Shown here piece by piece: positions 26,307-35,490 of a stretch of 52,680 bases of DNA. Source of the stretch: Bacteroidota bacterium (GTDB lineage: Bacteria > Bacteroidota > Bacteroidia > Bacteroidales > VadinHA17); the NCBI GenBank assembly GCA_025350595.1, contig JANXXP010000091.1:1-52680 (forward strand). Direction: 5' to 3'. Within the stretch, counting starts at the first letter, position 1, and each line of letters opens with the position of its first letter. Under the pieces are notes generated by a model. That model worked only from the letters and a program-made list of their open reading frames with translations. It was not told where the DNA came from and searched no databases. Both the position numbers and the translations under genes were made by a program.

Positions 26307-29300
26307 TCAATCCACCGAAGAAGGTAAAAATCCTGTTTATGAGGGAGATCTTTGTGTTTAGGGTAGATTCGGATTCCATAAAAGAATGATCCCGCTTTTT
26401 CCGGAACAAGCTTAGCCCTGTAAAGACATTTTCCATGTTTACAGCTGATTAGTTTAAACTCTTCACTTGCTACAAATTCATGTTCCCCGTTTTTCCTTCT
26501 GCGGGTTATAATGAATTCAACTCCCACATTCTCTTTCGGGATAGTTTTTACATCAAGTGCAATCTCAGCAACATAATCCAGTCCAGAGCGGTAAACATTT
26601 TCTCCTGCTTTTTCAAAGCTATAATTCAGTACTTCAATATTATCCCATTCTTCTCTCATGGTATTTTTCCAGCCAGCCAGCTCTTTAGCCTTCTCAAAAC
26701 TGTTTTCTATTAAGTATTTATTCCGGTTGAAAAGTTTGAAGTAGTATTTTTCATAATAGTCGTCGATCTGCCTCTTCATCGTAAACTCAGGAGCGATCTT
26801 CACCATAGTGTTTTTTACCAGACTCATCCATTCAACAGGAACTCCCTGATCATTAAATGCATAATAGGCCGGAACAATTTCAAATTCCAACATATTATAA
26901 ATAGTCTCAGCATCAATGTCATCCTGAAGATCTGAGTTTGAAAAAGTTGCCTTCTTTGGCAATGCCCAGCCTGCATATGCCCGATATCCTTCCACCCACC
27001 ATCCGTCAAGTACGCTAAAATGGATAGTTCCATTCATAACGGCCTTTTCACCGCTTGTGCCAGAAGCTTCAAGAGGTCGTGTGGGAGTATTAAGCCAGAT
27101 GTCAACTCCTCGTACAAGATATTTAGCCATTTCAATATCATAATTCTCAAGGAATACCACCTTCCCGGCAAATTCTGGCATTTGCGATATTTCGAAAATT
27201 CTTTTTATAAGATCCTGGCCACCACCATCATTAGGATGCGCTTTCCCTGCAAATATAAACTGAACAGGTTTCAGAGGATTATTTACTATTCGTGCGAGTC
27301 TGTCGAGATCTCTGAAAAGAAGCGTAGCTCTTTTATAAGTGGCAAACCTTCTGGCAAATCCGATAGTAAGGGCCTTTTCATCGAGGTGACTACTGATATT
27401 CAGAAGAGTACGGGGACTGACATGCTTATCAATCATATCGGTTTGAAGCCGCTTCCTTATATTTGCAAATAACTTCTTTTTCAGACCTGTTTTGATCGCA
27501 TAAATTCTTTTATCCTCTACATTATATAATCTTTCCCAAAGACTTCTGTCGGTCTGGTCAAAATGAACAGTACCGGTTAATTCCTTATATAACTCAAGCC
27601 ATTCAGGTGCTGTCCAGGTTGGATGATGAACCCCATTTGTGACATAACCAATGAAAAGTTCCTCTTTAAGATAACCTGGCCACAATTTATTGAACATTTC
27701 CTGGCTTACCTCTCCGTGTAATTTACTAACACCATTCACCTCCTGCGACATACGGGTTGCAAGATAGCTCATGTTGAATTTTTTATCAGGATCACCCTCG
27801 CAACGTCCCAGAGCCATCATTTCATCCCAGGAAATCATGAGCCTGCTGTGATAATGCGATATATACTTTCGAAGAAGGTCCTCATCAAATGCATCATGCC
27901 CCGCTGGTACAGGAGTATGGGTTGTAAAAAGGGTAGATGATCTGACTACTTCAAGCGCCTGATTAAATGTAAGATGCTGATCGGTAATAAGGCTTCTTAA
28001 CCTTTCAAGACTAATGAAAGCTGAATGTCCCTCGTTGCTGTGAAAGAGATCGGGTTTTAATCCAAGAGCTTCAAGTGCCCTTATACCTCCAATCCCAAGT
28101 ATAAGTTCCTGCCTTAGCCTGTTTTCATTATCACCACCATAAAGGTAATGAGTTACTGTCCGGTCTTCAGATACATTATCATCAAAATCTGTATCAAGAA
28201 GGATAAGTCTGACTTTTCCCACCATTGCTTCCCATACACGAATTCTGATCGTTCTTCCCGGCCATCCCAGACTTACAGTAAGATGATTCCCTTTAGCATC
28301 TTTTATAGGGTTGATCGGAAGACGTGAGAACTCTTCAGCCTCATATATTGAAAGCTGTTCTCCTCTGGGTCCAAGTTTTTGTTTGAAATAACCATATCGG
28401 TAAAGAAGGCCAATACCGGTTATCCCAAAATTCGAATCACTTGCTTCTTTCAGATAATCGCCTGCGAGTATTCCAAGTCCGCCGGAATAAGTCTTAAGAC
28501 ATGGGTGTATACCAAACTCCATGCTGAAATAAGCAACTGTTGGTCTGGTTTTATCATCAGGACGATTTTTATAAACCAGGAACTGGTCATAAACATTTTT
28601 CAGATCTCCGACAAAATCATCATCTTCTTCAAGTACCAGAAGTCTTTTATAGTCAATTTTTTCAAGGAGCAGTTTAGGATTATGCTTTACATCCTCCCAC
28701 TGTGATGGGTCCATTCTTTTAAATAATAATTCAGCTTCAGAGTTCCATGACCACCAGAGATTATTTGCCAGTTCTTTCAGCGCAGCTAATTTTTCAGGAA
28801 CATCGCTCTGAACATAAATATCTTTCCAGACGGGAACCTGATGTGGTTTTCGAACATGTAATCCGGGTGCTTCAACAAATCTTGAGAATTCGCGTGGCTC
28901 TTCTCTTCTTTCACTGCTATGGTCAAGTGCAAGCTGGTAAGCATTATAATAGTATTTTACCAGGCTGTCCCACATGGCTATTCGCGATACTTCATGAGCT
29001 TTTTCCCTTGCCTCCTTTATTTCATTCTCATTCAGCCCTAAAAACATTGACATGAAATTCCTGATCTCATCGATAACCATCCCTTCTTTATTGTCAGTTC
29101 TTTCAATTACCGATATTCCGTTTCCGGGATTTTCAAAATAGTTTCTAACCCAGAGACCGAACCCTGACAATGAAGTGGTAACTGTTGGTATCGAAAACAT
29201 AAGACTTTCGAGAGGTGTGTACCCCCATGGTTCGTAATATGAAGGGAAAACTGAAAGGTCAAATCCAATAAGCAGATCAAAATAAGGAAGGTTAAAAATA

Positions 29301-30526
29301 CCATCGTCTCCATTCAGGTAAGATGGGGCAAAAATGATCTTAACTTTCGAATTTTTATCGTTATAAAGTTTATTTGATGCGATCCTGTTCAAAACCGGAT
29401 CAGAATGATCATAGTGGAGGCTGTGTGTAAGATATTTATCGCCCTGGTTAGCTGGTCCGTTATTGTAAAGAATATCCGAAATATCCTGGCGTGGTCCTTT
29501 GTGATAAGCAGGAATAAGTAAGAATGCAACACATTCCTTTTCGTTTTTATCATTGGAATTCAGCTCCCCCAGAGAGTCAATAAAAATGTCAATCCCTTTA
29601 TTCCTGAATTCATACCTTCCGCTGTTAACAATAAAAACACAATCATTGGAAAGCGGATAACCAAGAACTGCTTCAGCTACTTTCTTAAGTTTGTCTTTGG
29701 CTCTTTGTCTTACTTCTTCAAATTTGTCCTTCGCCGGTACAAAAGAATCTTCAAAGCCATTGGGGGTAACAATATCAACGTTTTTTCCAAGAAAATGACT
29801 GCATTCGTGGGAAGTTATCTCACTAACTGTTGTAAAAACGTCAGCCTCTGTGGCTGAAATTTTTTCGAGCGATTGTTTTGCTACAACGTTGAATTCTCGA
29901 GCTACCTGGGCAGGAATATATTCCTCCATTTTTCCATAAAGCGGTCGATTATTGCCTGCAATGCATCGTCCAAGCGCTGTTGCATGGGTTGTGAAAGAGG
30001 TGGCAATCCAGGGAGCATACTTTTTCAGATACAGGATCCCTGTTCCAGTCATCCACTCATGAAACTGAGCGATTATATTATGATGCTCATGATAAAAAGT
30101 GGTAAAACTTTCGATAAGTTTTCCGGCAGCATATCCAAACAGAGCGGGTTCAACGTAGTCCCATTGCCCGGTAATACTGTCTAGTTTATATGTTTCCCAG
30201 AATCCCGCAAAAATTTCATTCTGCTGTCCAAAATATGGAGTAAAGTCTAAAAGTATAACTATTGGTTTCCCGGCAATATTCCATCTCCCTGTTTTCACTT
30301 TTAATCCTTCAGAGGCAGCCCTGCTCTTCCAATCAATAAATAGCGTGTCGTCGGGAATGAATTCAGGATTTATAACATCTTCCCTCCATACATCCGGTCC
30401 GATAAGAATAAAATTATCCCCAAGCTCATTAACAATACTAAGTGCTTTTGTTGAGATTACCGTGTGTATACCTCCTACTTTATTGCATACTTCCCAACTT
30501 GTTTCAAAAATAAAATCAACCTTCAT
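26303..30526 (-). CDS. Glycogen synthase (GT3-type) / alpha-glucan phosphorylase (GT35) fusion
   Basis: One uninterrupted 1407-residue frame. Residues 1 to about 545 resemble eukaryotic glycogen synthase (GT3): FETSWEVCNKVGGIHTVIS at the N-terminus, FHEWMTGTG, TTHATALGR, and the E-x7-E catalytic pair in YYEPWGYTPLE (E432, E440). Such enzymes normally use UDP-glucose. Residues about 570 to 1300 are a GlgP-type phosphorylase: a DUF3417-like start (VPEKLAALKELANNLWWSWN), SMEFGIHPCLKTYSGGLGILAGD, THTPVPAGHDAF, and the pyridoxal-phosphate lysine in EASGTSGEKAVMNG (K1161). About 100 residues of beta-sandwich end it. The protein would thus both build and phosphorolyse glycogen. It heads a minus-strand operon; the GH57 gene starts downstream, 39 bp before the next CDS boundary. 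Confidence 0.93.
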   Translation of the reverse strand: MKVDFIFETSWEVCNKVGGIHTVISTKALSIVNELGDNFILIGPDVWREDVINPEFIPDDTLFIDWKSRAASEGLKVKTGRWNIAGKPIVILLDFTPYFGQQNEIFAGFWETYKLDSITGQWDYVEPALFGYAAGKLIESFTTFYHEHHNIIAQFHEWMTGTGILYLKKYAPWIATSFTTHATALGRCIAGNNRPLYGKMEEYIPAQVAREFNVVAKQSLEKISATEADVFTTVSEITSHECSHFLGKNVDIVTPNGFEDSFVPAKDKFEEVRQRAKDKLKKVAEAVLGYPLSNDCVFIVNSGRYEFRNKGIDIFIDSLGELNSNDKNEKECVAFLLIPAYHKGPRQDISDILYNNGPANQGDKYLTHSLHYDHSDPVLNRIASNKLYNDKNSKVKIIFAPSYLNGDDGIFNLPYFDLLIGFDLSVFPSYYEPWGYTPLESLMFSIPTVTTSLSGFGLWVRNYFENPGNGISVIERTDNKEGMVIDEIRNFMSMFLGLNENEIKEAREKAHEVSRIAMWDSLVKYYYNAYQLALDHSSERREEPREFSRFVEAPGLHVRKPHQVPVWKDIYVQSDVPEKLAALKELANNLWWSWNSEAELLFKRMDPSQWEDVKHNPKLLLEKIDYKRLLVLEEDDDFVGDLKNVYDQFLVYKNRPDDKTRPTVAYFSMEFGIHPCLKTYSGGLGILAGDYLKEASDSNFGITGIGLLYRYGYFKQKLGPRGEQLSIYEAEEFSRLPINPIKDAKGNHLTVSLGWPGRTIRIRVWEAMVGKVRLILLDTDFDDNVSEDRTVTHYLYGGDNENRLRQELILGIGGIRALEALGLKPDLFHSNEGHSAFISLERLRSLITDQHLTFNQALEVVRSSTLFTTHTPVPAGHDAFDEDLLRKYISHYHSRLMISWDEMMALGRCEGDPDKKFNMSYLATRMSQEVNGVSKLHGEVSQEMFNKLWPGYLKEELFIGYVTNGVHHPTWTAPEWLELYKELTGTVHFDQTDRSLWERLYNVEDKRIYAIKTGLKKKLFANIRKRLQTDMIDKHVSPRTLLNISSHLDEKALTIGFARRFATYKRATLLFRDLDRLARIVNNPLKPVQFIFAGKAHPNDGGGQDLIKRIFEISQMPEFAGKVVFLENYDIEMAKYLVRGVDIWLNTPTRPLEASGTSGEKAVMNGTIHFSVLDGWWVEGYRAYAGWALPKKATFSNSDLQDDIDAETIYNMLEFEIVPAYYAFNDQGVPVEWMSLVKNTMVKIAPEFTMKRQIDDYYEKYYFKLFNRNKYLIENSFEKAKELAGWKNTMREEWDNIEVLNYSFEKAGENVYRSGLDYVAEIALDVKTIPKENVGVEFIITRRRKNGEHEFVASEEFKLISCKHGKCLYRAKLVPEKAGSFFYGIRIYPKHKDLPHKQDFYLLRWID

Positions 30527-30565
30527 TATCGTACAAAAATTTGTTTCACAATATTAATCTTCAAC

Positions 30566-32044
30566 TTATTTACTCTTTTTTTCTTTCTTAATTGGCTTTT
30601 TAGTGCCGGTTTTCTTTTTCGTAACAGATTTTGCTTTTGGATGTACTTCAATACTTTTCTTAACAGGAACCTTAGGCAAAACTTTGCTTGCCGGTTTTGC
30701 CGGTTTTGACGGTTTCTTTACTGTCATCCTGGAATTCTTCTTAACTAATTTTTCAATCTCAAATGCCTGTCTCTCTATAATCATATCCTTTTCTATGATC
30801 TGTGAACCGAGTTTGAATATCTGATCCTGCTCAGCTGATTCAGGAAAGTACTTTTTAAGTCTGATCTCAAAATCGCTGAGTACGTTCATATAATTCATGA
30901 AGGCATCATAGGGCGTTTCATAAGGATTGAAATATGCGTGTACTGCTCCGTCGGAAAAGAATTTTGTTGCCATGTAGTAAAAATGGTCGCTCGACTGGAG
31001 ATATTCCCAGTCTTTTCTTATCTGAACATCATCACATTTATTTACCTTTCCTGCCAAACTATACAATTTATCAAGAGCAGCAACCTGCAGTTCGTTTCCA
31101 TGCCATGCGGTTATATCGCGTTCTTCATCTGCCCAGGATATGGCTGATGGAATGTTTATTGCTGAAACTGGTTGTAATGAATCGGCAATCTCAGTAGGAG
31201 TTATAAATTTAAATGGTGTCTTTTTGAGAATAGCCCCGGGCATATGATATAGAAAATCAAATATTCCTGTCTCTTTCCAGTTGTGCTCCCCGAATGTCTC
31301 ATAATCGAGAAAAATATTTAAAAGTTCACTCTTAGGTGCCAGTTTATTTATCCATGTAGCATACTTTTCGGCTGTCAACGGCCACATATTCCACTCCCGG
31401 TTTGAAAACCGAAATGCAATATCATCACTTAAAACAAAGTTTCGCAAGAGTACTTTCAGACGTGGGTTGATTGAATTACAATACAGGAAGTTAGGACTCT
31501 TCCATCCTAAAACATGTTTGGCTCCCTCTGTGAGTATCGATTTAAAACCCATATCTGCTACCCAGGAACCTATTTCATCTGAGTATATTAATTCCGTATT
31601 TCTGAAAGAGGTAGGCTCCACTCCGAGAAATTCTTTTAACATCTCTTTGTGTTTATTGACCTGGCGTTCAAATTCACTTCTGCTTTTAATCGAAACAAGT
31701 GAGTGGGAATTTGTTTCACAAAGAAACTCCACCATACCAGTCTCAGCCAGCTTTTTAAAAGAATCCAGAACCTCAGGTGCATAAAGCCTGAACTGACTTA
31801 TTGCCAGCCCTGAAAGGCTAAACGTTACTTTAAATTTACCTTTATGTTTCTGAATGAGTTCTAAAATAATGTCATTCGCAGGGAGATAACATTTTTGAGC
31901 AATTTTTCTCATTATTGACTCATTCGAGAAATCATCATAATAATAATGATCATGTCCGATATCAAAAAACCTGTACCTCTTAAGACGGAAAGGTTGATGA
32001 ACCTGAAAATACAAACAAATCGCTTTTTTGCCTGATGCACTCAT
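30566..32044 (-). CDS. GH57 family glycoside hydrolase with basic C-terminal tail
   Basis: A 492-residue enzyme of the alpha-amylase / glucanotransferase GH57 family. Motifs: CLYFQVHQPFRLKRYRFFD (region 1, HQP), FLCETNSHSLVS, FRNTELIYSDEIGSW (probable nucleophile Glu) and NIFLDYETFGEHNW (probable catalytic Asp). The last 50 residues are Lys/Pro/Val-rich low-complexity sequence (KKPSKPAKPASKVLPKVPVKK) and likely disordered. There is no signal peptide, so it is probably cytoplasmic and acts on glycogen or maltooligosaccharides. It lies 3 bp after the GT4 gene stop on the same strand and is upstream of the synthase-phosphorylase gene by 39 bp. Confidence 0.92.
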   Translation of the reverse strand: MSASGKKAICLYFQVHQPFRLKRYRFFDIGHDHYYYDDFSNESIMRKIAQKCYLPANDIILELIQKHKGKFKVTFSLSGLAISQFRLYAPEVLDSFKKLAETGMVEFLCETNSHSLVSIKSRSEFERQVNKHKEMLKEFLGVEPTSFRNTELIYSDEIGSWVADMGFKSILTEGAKHVLGWKSPNFLYCNSINPRLKVLLRNFVLSDDIAFRFSNREWNMWPLTAEKYATWINKLAPKSELLNIFLDYETFGEHNWKETGIFDFLYHMPGAILKKTPFKFITPTEIADSLQPVSAINIPSAISWADEERDITAWHGNELQVAALDKLYSLAGKVNKCDDVQIRKDWEYLQSSDHFYYMATKFFSDGAVHAYFNPYETPYDAFMNYMNVLSDFEIRLKKYFPESAEQDQIFKLGSQIIEKDMIIERQAFEIEKLVKKNSRMTVKKPSKPAKPASKVLPKVPVKKSIEVHPKAKSVTKKKTGTKKPIKKEKKSK

Positions 32045-32047
32045 ATT

Positions 32048-33346
32048 CTAATACTTTTTATTCTCAACAACTCTATAATATATGTCTTTTACATGTCTGG
32101 CTGAGTTATCCCATTTAAGCCGGATAACTTCTTCTTTGCCATTTTTAATAAACATGTTAGCCAATGCCGGATAATTAAGGATACCATAAATTGCATCGGC
32201 CATTGCATCTATATCCCAAAAGTCGGTTTTTACAGCATGAGTAAGGATCTCGGCTACTCCCGACTGTTTACTTATTATTACCGGGACATTAGATTGCATT
32301 GCTTCAAGTGGAGAAATACCAAATGGTTCTGATACCGAAGGCATTATATAAACATCGCTCATGTCGAGCATTGTAAAAACGTCCGCCCCTTTAAGAAATC
32401 CGGTAAAATGAAACCGATCTGTTATTTTTAGCGCTGCAGCCCTTCGCATCATCTTTTCCATCATGTCACCCGAGCCGGCCATTACAAATCTTACATTGTC
32501 CATAACCTGTAAGACCTTATAAGCGGCTTCAATAAAATATTCAGGACCTTTCTGGAGGGTTATCCTGCCAAGGAATGTGACTACTTTTTCATCAAATCCT
32601 TTTTCAATTAAATGATTTTCTGAAATAAATACAGGTTCAACAGCATTATATACCGTTTCGACCTTATCAGGATTAATATTGTATTTGTTAATAACGATAT
32701 CCCTTGTAAGATTACTAACCGTGATTATTTTAGAGGCTGCATCCATTCCGCTCTTTTCGATCCGGTACACATCTGGATTGACACTCCCTCCACTGCGGTC
32801 AAAGTCTGTGGCATGAACATGAATAACAAGCGGTTTCCCCGACACTTCCATAGCTGCAATTCCGGCCGGATAAGCAAGCCAGTCGTGAGCATGAATAATA
32901 TCAAAATCATTTTCTTCTGCTATGACAGAGGCAACAACAGCATATTTGTATATTTCATCCATCAGGTTATTATCGTATCTGCCCGAGAAGTCTACTGTCC
33001 CTTTATCATTTGCGTGAACATAGAGGTTATACCCTGAGACTTCTGATCTTGTCATTTTCCAGAAATCTTCAGGATCAGTATAGGGAACAATTTTTGATGA
33101 GATCTCAATTTTTTCAAGCGGGCGCCTGAATCCTTTAAAATAAATCTGTTTGTAGGCCACAGGTATTTTGTTCGCACCAACAAGCCGTACTACAGACTGA
33201 TCCTCATCGCCCCATGCTTTTGGTACAACAAAGATCACTTCCAGATCATCAAGGGTAGCCATGCCTTTTGTTAAACCGTAACTGGCAGTTCCTAACCCGC
33301 CTGAGATGTGAGGCGGAAATTCCCATCCAAACATTAACACACGCAT
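32048..33346 (-). CDS. GT4 family glycosyltransferase of the glycogen cluster
   Basis: A 432-residue GT-B enzyme. VLMFGWEFPPHISGGLGTASYGL is the N-terminal sugar-nucleotide glycine loop. DIIHAHDWLAYPAGIAA is the HAHDW motif of starch/glycogen synthase-like enzymes. The donor site is VVTFLGRITLQKGPEYFIEA, and the E-x7-E region is PSVSEPFGISPLEAMQSNVPV. Family GT4 enzymes in glycogen clusters may synthesise alpha-glucan or maltose-1-phosphate; the exact activity here cannot be fixed. It is cytoplasmic, lying 12 bp downstream of the debranching enzyme gene and 3 bp upstream of the GH57 gene, so they are surely co-transcribed. Confidence 0.9.
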   Translation of the reverse strand: MRVLMFGWEFPPHISGGLGTASYGLTKGMATLDDLEVIFVVPKAWGDEDQSVVRLVGANKIPVAYKQIYFKGFRRPLEKIEISSKIVPYTDPEDFWKMTRSEVSGYNLYVHANDKGTVDFSGRYDNNLMDEIYKYAVVASVIAEENDFDIIHAHDWLAYPAGIAAMEVSGKPLVIHVHATDFDRSGGSVNPDVYRIEKSGMDAASKIITVSNLTRDIVINKYNINPDKVETVYNAVEPVFISENHLIEKGFDEKVVTFLGRITLQKGPEYFIEAAYKVLQVMDNVRFVMAGSGDMMEKMMRRAAALKITDRFHFTGFLKGADVFTMLDMSDVYIMPSVSEPFGISPLEAMQSNVPVIISKQSGVAEILTHAVKTDFWDIDAMADAIYGILNYPALANMFIKNGKEEVIRLKWDNSARHVKDIYYRVVENKKY

Positions 33347-33358
33347 ATCTTCCCTCAG

Positions 33359-35308
33359 TTATTGATTTTTATACTTAGTTTCAAGAAGATCTATAATTCT
33401 AAGCACTTCACCCACACTCCAGGCTTGCGAAATTGCTCCTTCCGGAAAATGCGGTGGATCTCCGTCATAGATTTCGGAAATTGTACTTACACCATGCTCG
33501 CTCATTACAGCTTCAAGACCATAAATTAATTTTTTAACCTTATTTACACCTTGCTGTCCATACACTTTTAACCATCCTTCGCAGAAGGGACCATAAAGCC
33601 ATGGCCAAACTGTGCCCTGGTGATAAGTACTATCCCTTTCTTCCTGATTACCTTTATATGTCCCCTGATACATCTTGTTCCCCGGAGAAAGGGTTCTTAA
33701 GCCCCTGGTTGTAACAAGGTATTTATCTGCAATATCCAGAACCTTTTTCATTTGTTCTTTGTCAAGCATTGAGAAAGGCAATGAAACAGCGATTACCATA
33801 TTAGGCCTTATAAAAGTGTTTTTGCCTTCTTCATCATTAACATAATCAGCCAGACAGCCAAATTTTTCGTCCCAGAATAAGTCAAGAAAAGATTTTTTTA
33901 TCAGTTCAGCCAGATATTCATATTCCGTGATAAACTTTTTATCCTTTTCGATCTTTGCCATTTCGAGTGAAAAGCAAACAGCATTATACCATAGAGCATT
34001 GATCTCAACGTCATAACCCCTTCTTGGGGTCACAGGAATTCCATTTACCACTGCATCCATCCACGTAAGAGATTTCCCTGGGGCATCAGCATAAATAAGT
34101 CCGTTTTCTCGCATGTGAATATTAAAAGCTGTGCCATTCTTAAATGCATTTAATACTGATTTTGCAGCAGAACCATATCTTTCCCAGCCATCAGTTCCTC
34201 CCTGTTCAATATATTGCTGAACAGCCCAAAAAAACCAGAGTGGGGCATCAACTGAATTAAATGCAGGATTGCTTTCGTTTCCCATATTCGGGAACAGGCC
34301 ATCTTTCATCTTTTCAACCTGAGTATCCATCACATCCCTGAAGAGAACGAGCTTATGTCTTGCTAATGCCAGACCAGGAATAGAGATGAAAGTGTCGCGG
34401 CCCCATGCTCCAAACCATGGGTAACCTGCAATAATTAAAGTTTTTCCTCCCCGCTTTTCAACAAATTGCTGGGCGGCATTTCTTAAACAATTAATATAAC
34501 TGTCTCTTGGAGTTTTACCAGTAACATTTTTGGTAAACTTCGGTTTAAATCCAGATGTCTTTTCCTCTTTGGTGGAAGCAGAAAAAACTATAATATCTCC
34601 TTCTTTTGCTTTAAATTCAAAGAAGCCCGGGGTAAAAAGATCTTCGGAAAAATCGTACCCCCGTTTTTGTTCTTCAATGTATTCCACACCAAGATACCAA
34701 TCGGGTACATGTACAAATTCAACCTTTGTTGAGAACTGCATATTTAATGAAGGGAAACCTTCATATAATTTCGATTTTATACCATTTTCAACTGGCTCAA
34801 CCTTTGTATTAGCAGTCAGGTTGGCATGTGTAAGCTGATGAATATTCCTAAAAGCAAGGAAGGGCCGTAGTTGTAATTTCATTGGCTCCGATGCTTCAAG
34901 AATAGAAATTCTCATAAGATACTGCTCTTCATAATGAACCAGTAATCTTTCCATCTTCAGAATTACTCCACCAACCCTGTATATTCTTGAGGGAATAGTA
35001 TCAGTGTTGAAGTCCTCCATATACTTATGTCCTTTTGGACTGAAATAATCTCCTTTGTATTTTCTTATGCCTGTATTAAAACTTTTATCCTTATTAACAA
35101 CTGTCAAATCGAGTGATGAAAGCAAAACAAATCTTTCGCCTCCCAGTTCGTCAACCGGACATACAAGCAGTCCATGATATTTACGGGTGTTGCATGCAAC
35201 AAGAGTAGTTGATGAGTAAGATCCGGCCCTGTTTGTACGGATTATTTCTCTCCCCAACGAATACTCAAGGTTTACTACCTGACTCTTCTCGAATTTAATG
35301 TAACTCAT
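33359..35308 (-). CDS. Glycogen debranching enzyme (amylo-alpha-1,6-glucosidase type)
   Basis: A 649-residue protein of the GDE family (two domains, an N-terminal beta domain and a C-terminal alpha/alpha-barrel). NRAGSYSSTTLVACNTRKYHGLLV is the conserved N-terminal GDE_N motif. The C-terminal barrel has AGYPWFGAWGRDTFISIPGLAL, SLTWMDAVVNGIPVTPRRGYDVEINALWYNA and STYHQGTVWPWLYGPFCEGWLK. It removes alpha-1,6 branch residues during glycogen breakdown. It is the first gene of the four-gene minus-strand operon (GDE, GT4, GH57, synthase-phosphorylase). A candidate promoter lies 34-65 bp upstream. Confidence 0.94.
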   Translation of the reverse strand: MSYIKFEKSQVVNLEYSLGREIIRTNRAGSYSSTTLVACNTRKYHGLLVCPVDELGGERFVLLSSLDLTVVNKDKSFNTGIRKYKGDYFSPKGHKYMEDFNTDTIPSRIYRVGGVILKMERLLVHYEEQYLMRISILEASEPMKLQLRPFLAFRNIHQLTHANLTANTKVEPVENGIKSKLYEGFPSLNMQFSTKVEFVHVPDWYLGVEYIEEQKRGYDFSEDLFTPGFFEFKAKEGDIIVFSASTKEEKTSGFKPKFTKNVTGKTPRDSYINCLRNAAQQFVEKRGGKTLIIAGYPWFGAWGRDTFISIPGLALARHKLVLFRDVMDTQVEKMKDGLFPNMGNESNPAFNSVDAPLWFFWAVQQYIEQGGTDGWERYGSAAKSVLNAFKNGTAFNIHMRENGLIYADAPGKSLTWMDAVVNGIPVTPRRGYDVEINALWYNAVCFSLEMAKIEKDKKFITEYEYLAELIKKSFLDLFWDEKFGCLADYVNDEEGKNTFIRPNMVIAVSLPFSMLDKEQMKKVLDIADKYLVTTRGLRTLSPGNKMYQGTYKGNQEERDSTYHQGTVWPWLYGPFCEGWLKVYGQQGVNKVKKLIYGLEAVMSEHGVSTISEIYDGDPPHFPEGAISQAWSVGEVLRIIDLLETKYKNQ

Positions 35309-35341
35309 ATCCTTCCCGTTTGTGATGAATAAAAAAGTTAA

Positions 35342-35373
35342 GTAAGATACTATAAATTATTGAACCCTGCAAA
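35342..35373 (-). promoter_or_regulatory. Candidate promoter of the glycogen operon
   Basis: On the minus strand: TTTG (35370-35373), 20-bp spacer, TATCTTAC (35342-35349), a two-mismatch -7 element. It lies 33 bp before the debranching enzyme ATG. Confidence 0.35.
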
Positions 35374-35439
35374 CAGGCCTCTTATCCGCAAAAAAATTTA
35401 TTAAAATTTTAATAATCTGGTGTCGGGAAAAAAAAAGAA

Positions 35440-35447
35440 TACCTTTG
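35440..35447 (+). promoter_or_regulatory. -7 element of the thioredoxin-like lipoprotein genes
   Basis: TACCTTTG fits TAnnTTTG and lies 43 bp before the ATG at 35491. No TTTG is found at -33. Confidence 0.45.
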
Positions 35448-35490
35448 CAATTCAATAATTCAAAATAATTATCAATTAACATCTTACTTA

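Noticed and set aside
27020-27472. ORF of 150 aa (plus strand)
   Set aside because: It is antisense to the phosphorylase part of the fusion, with shadow-type composition and no signal of its own.
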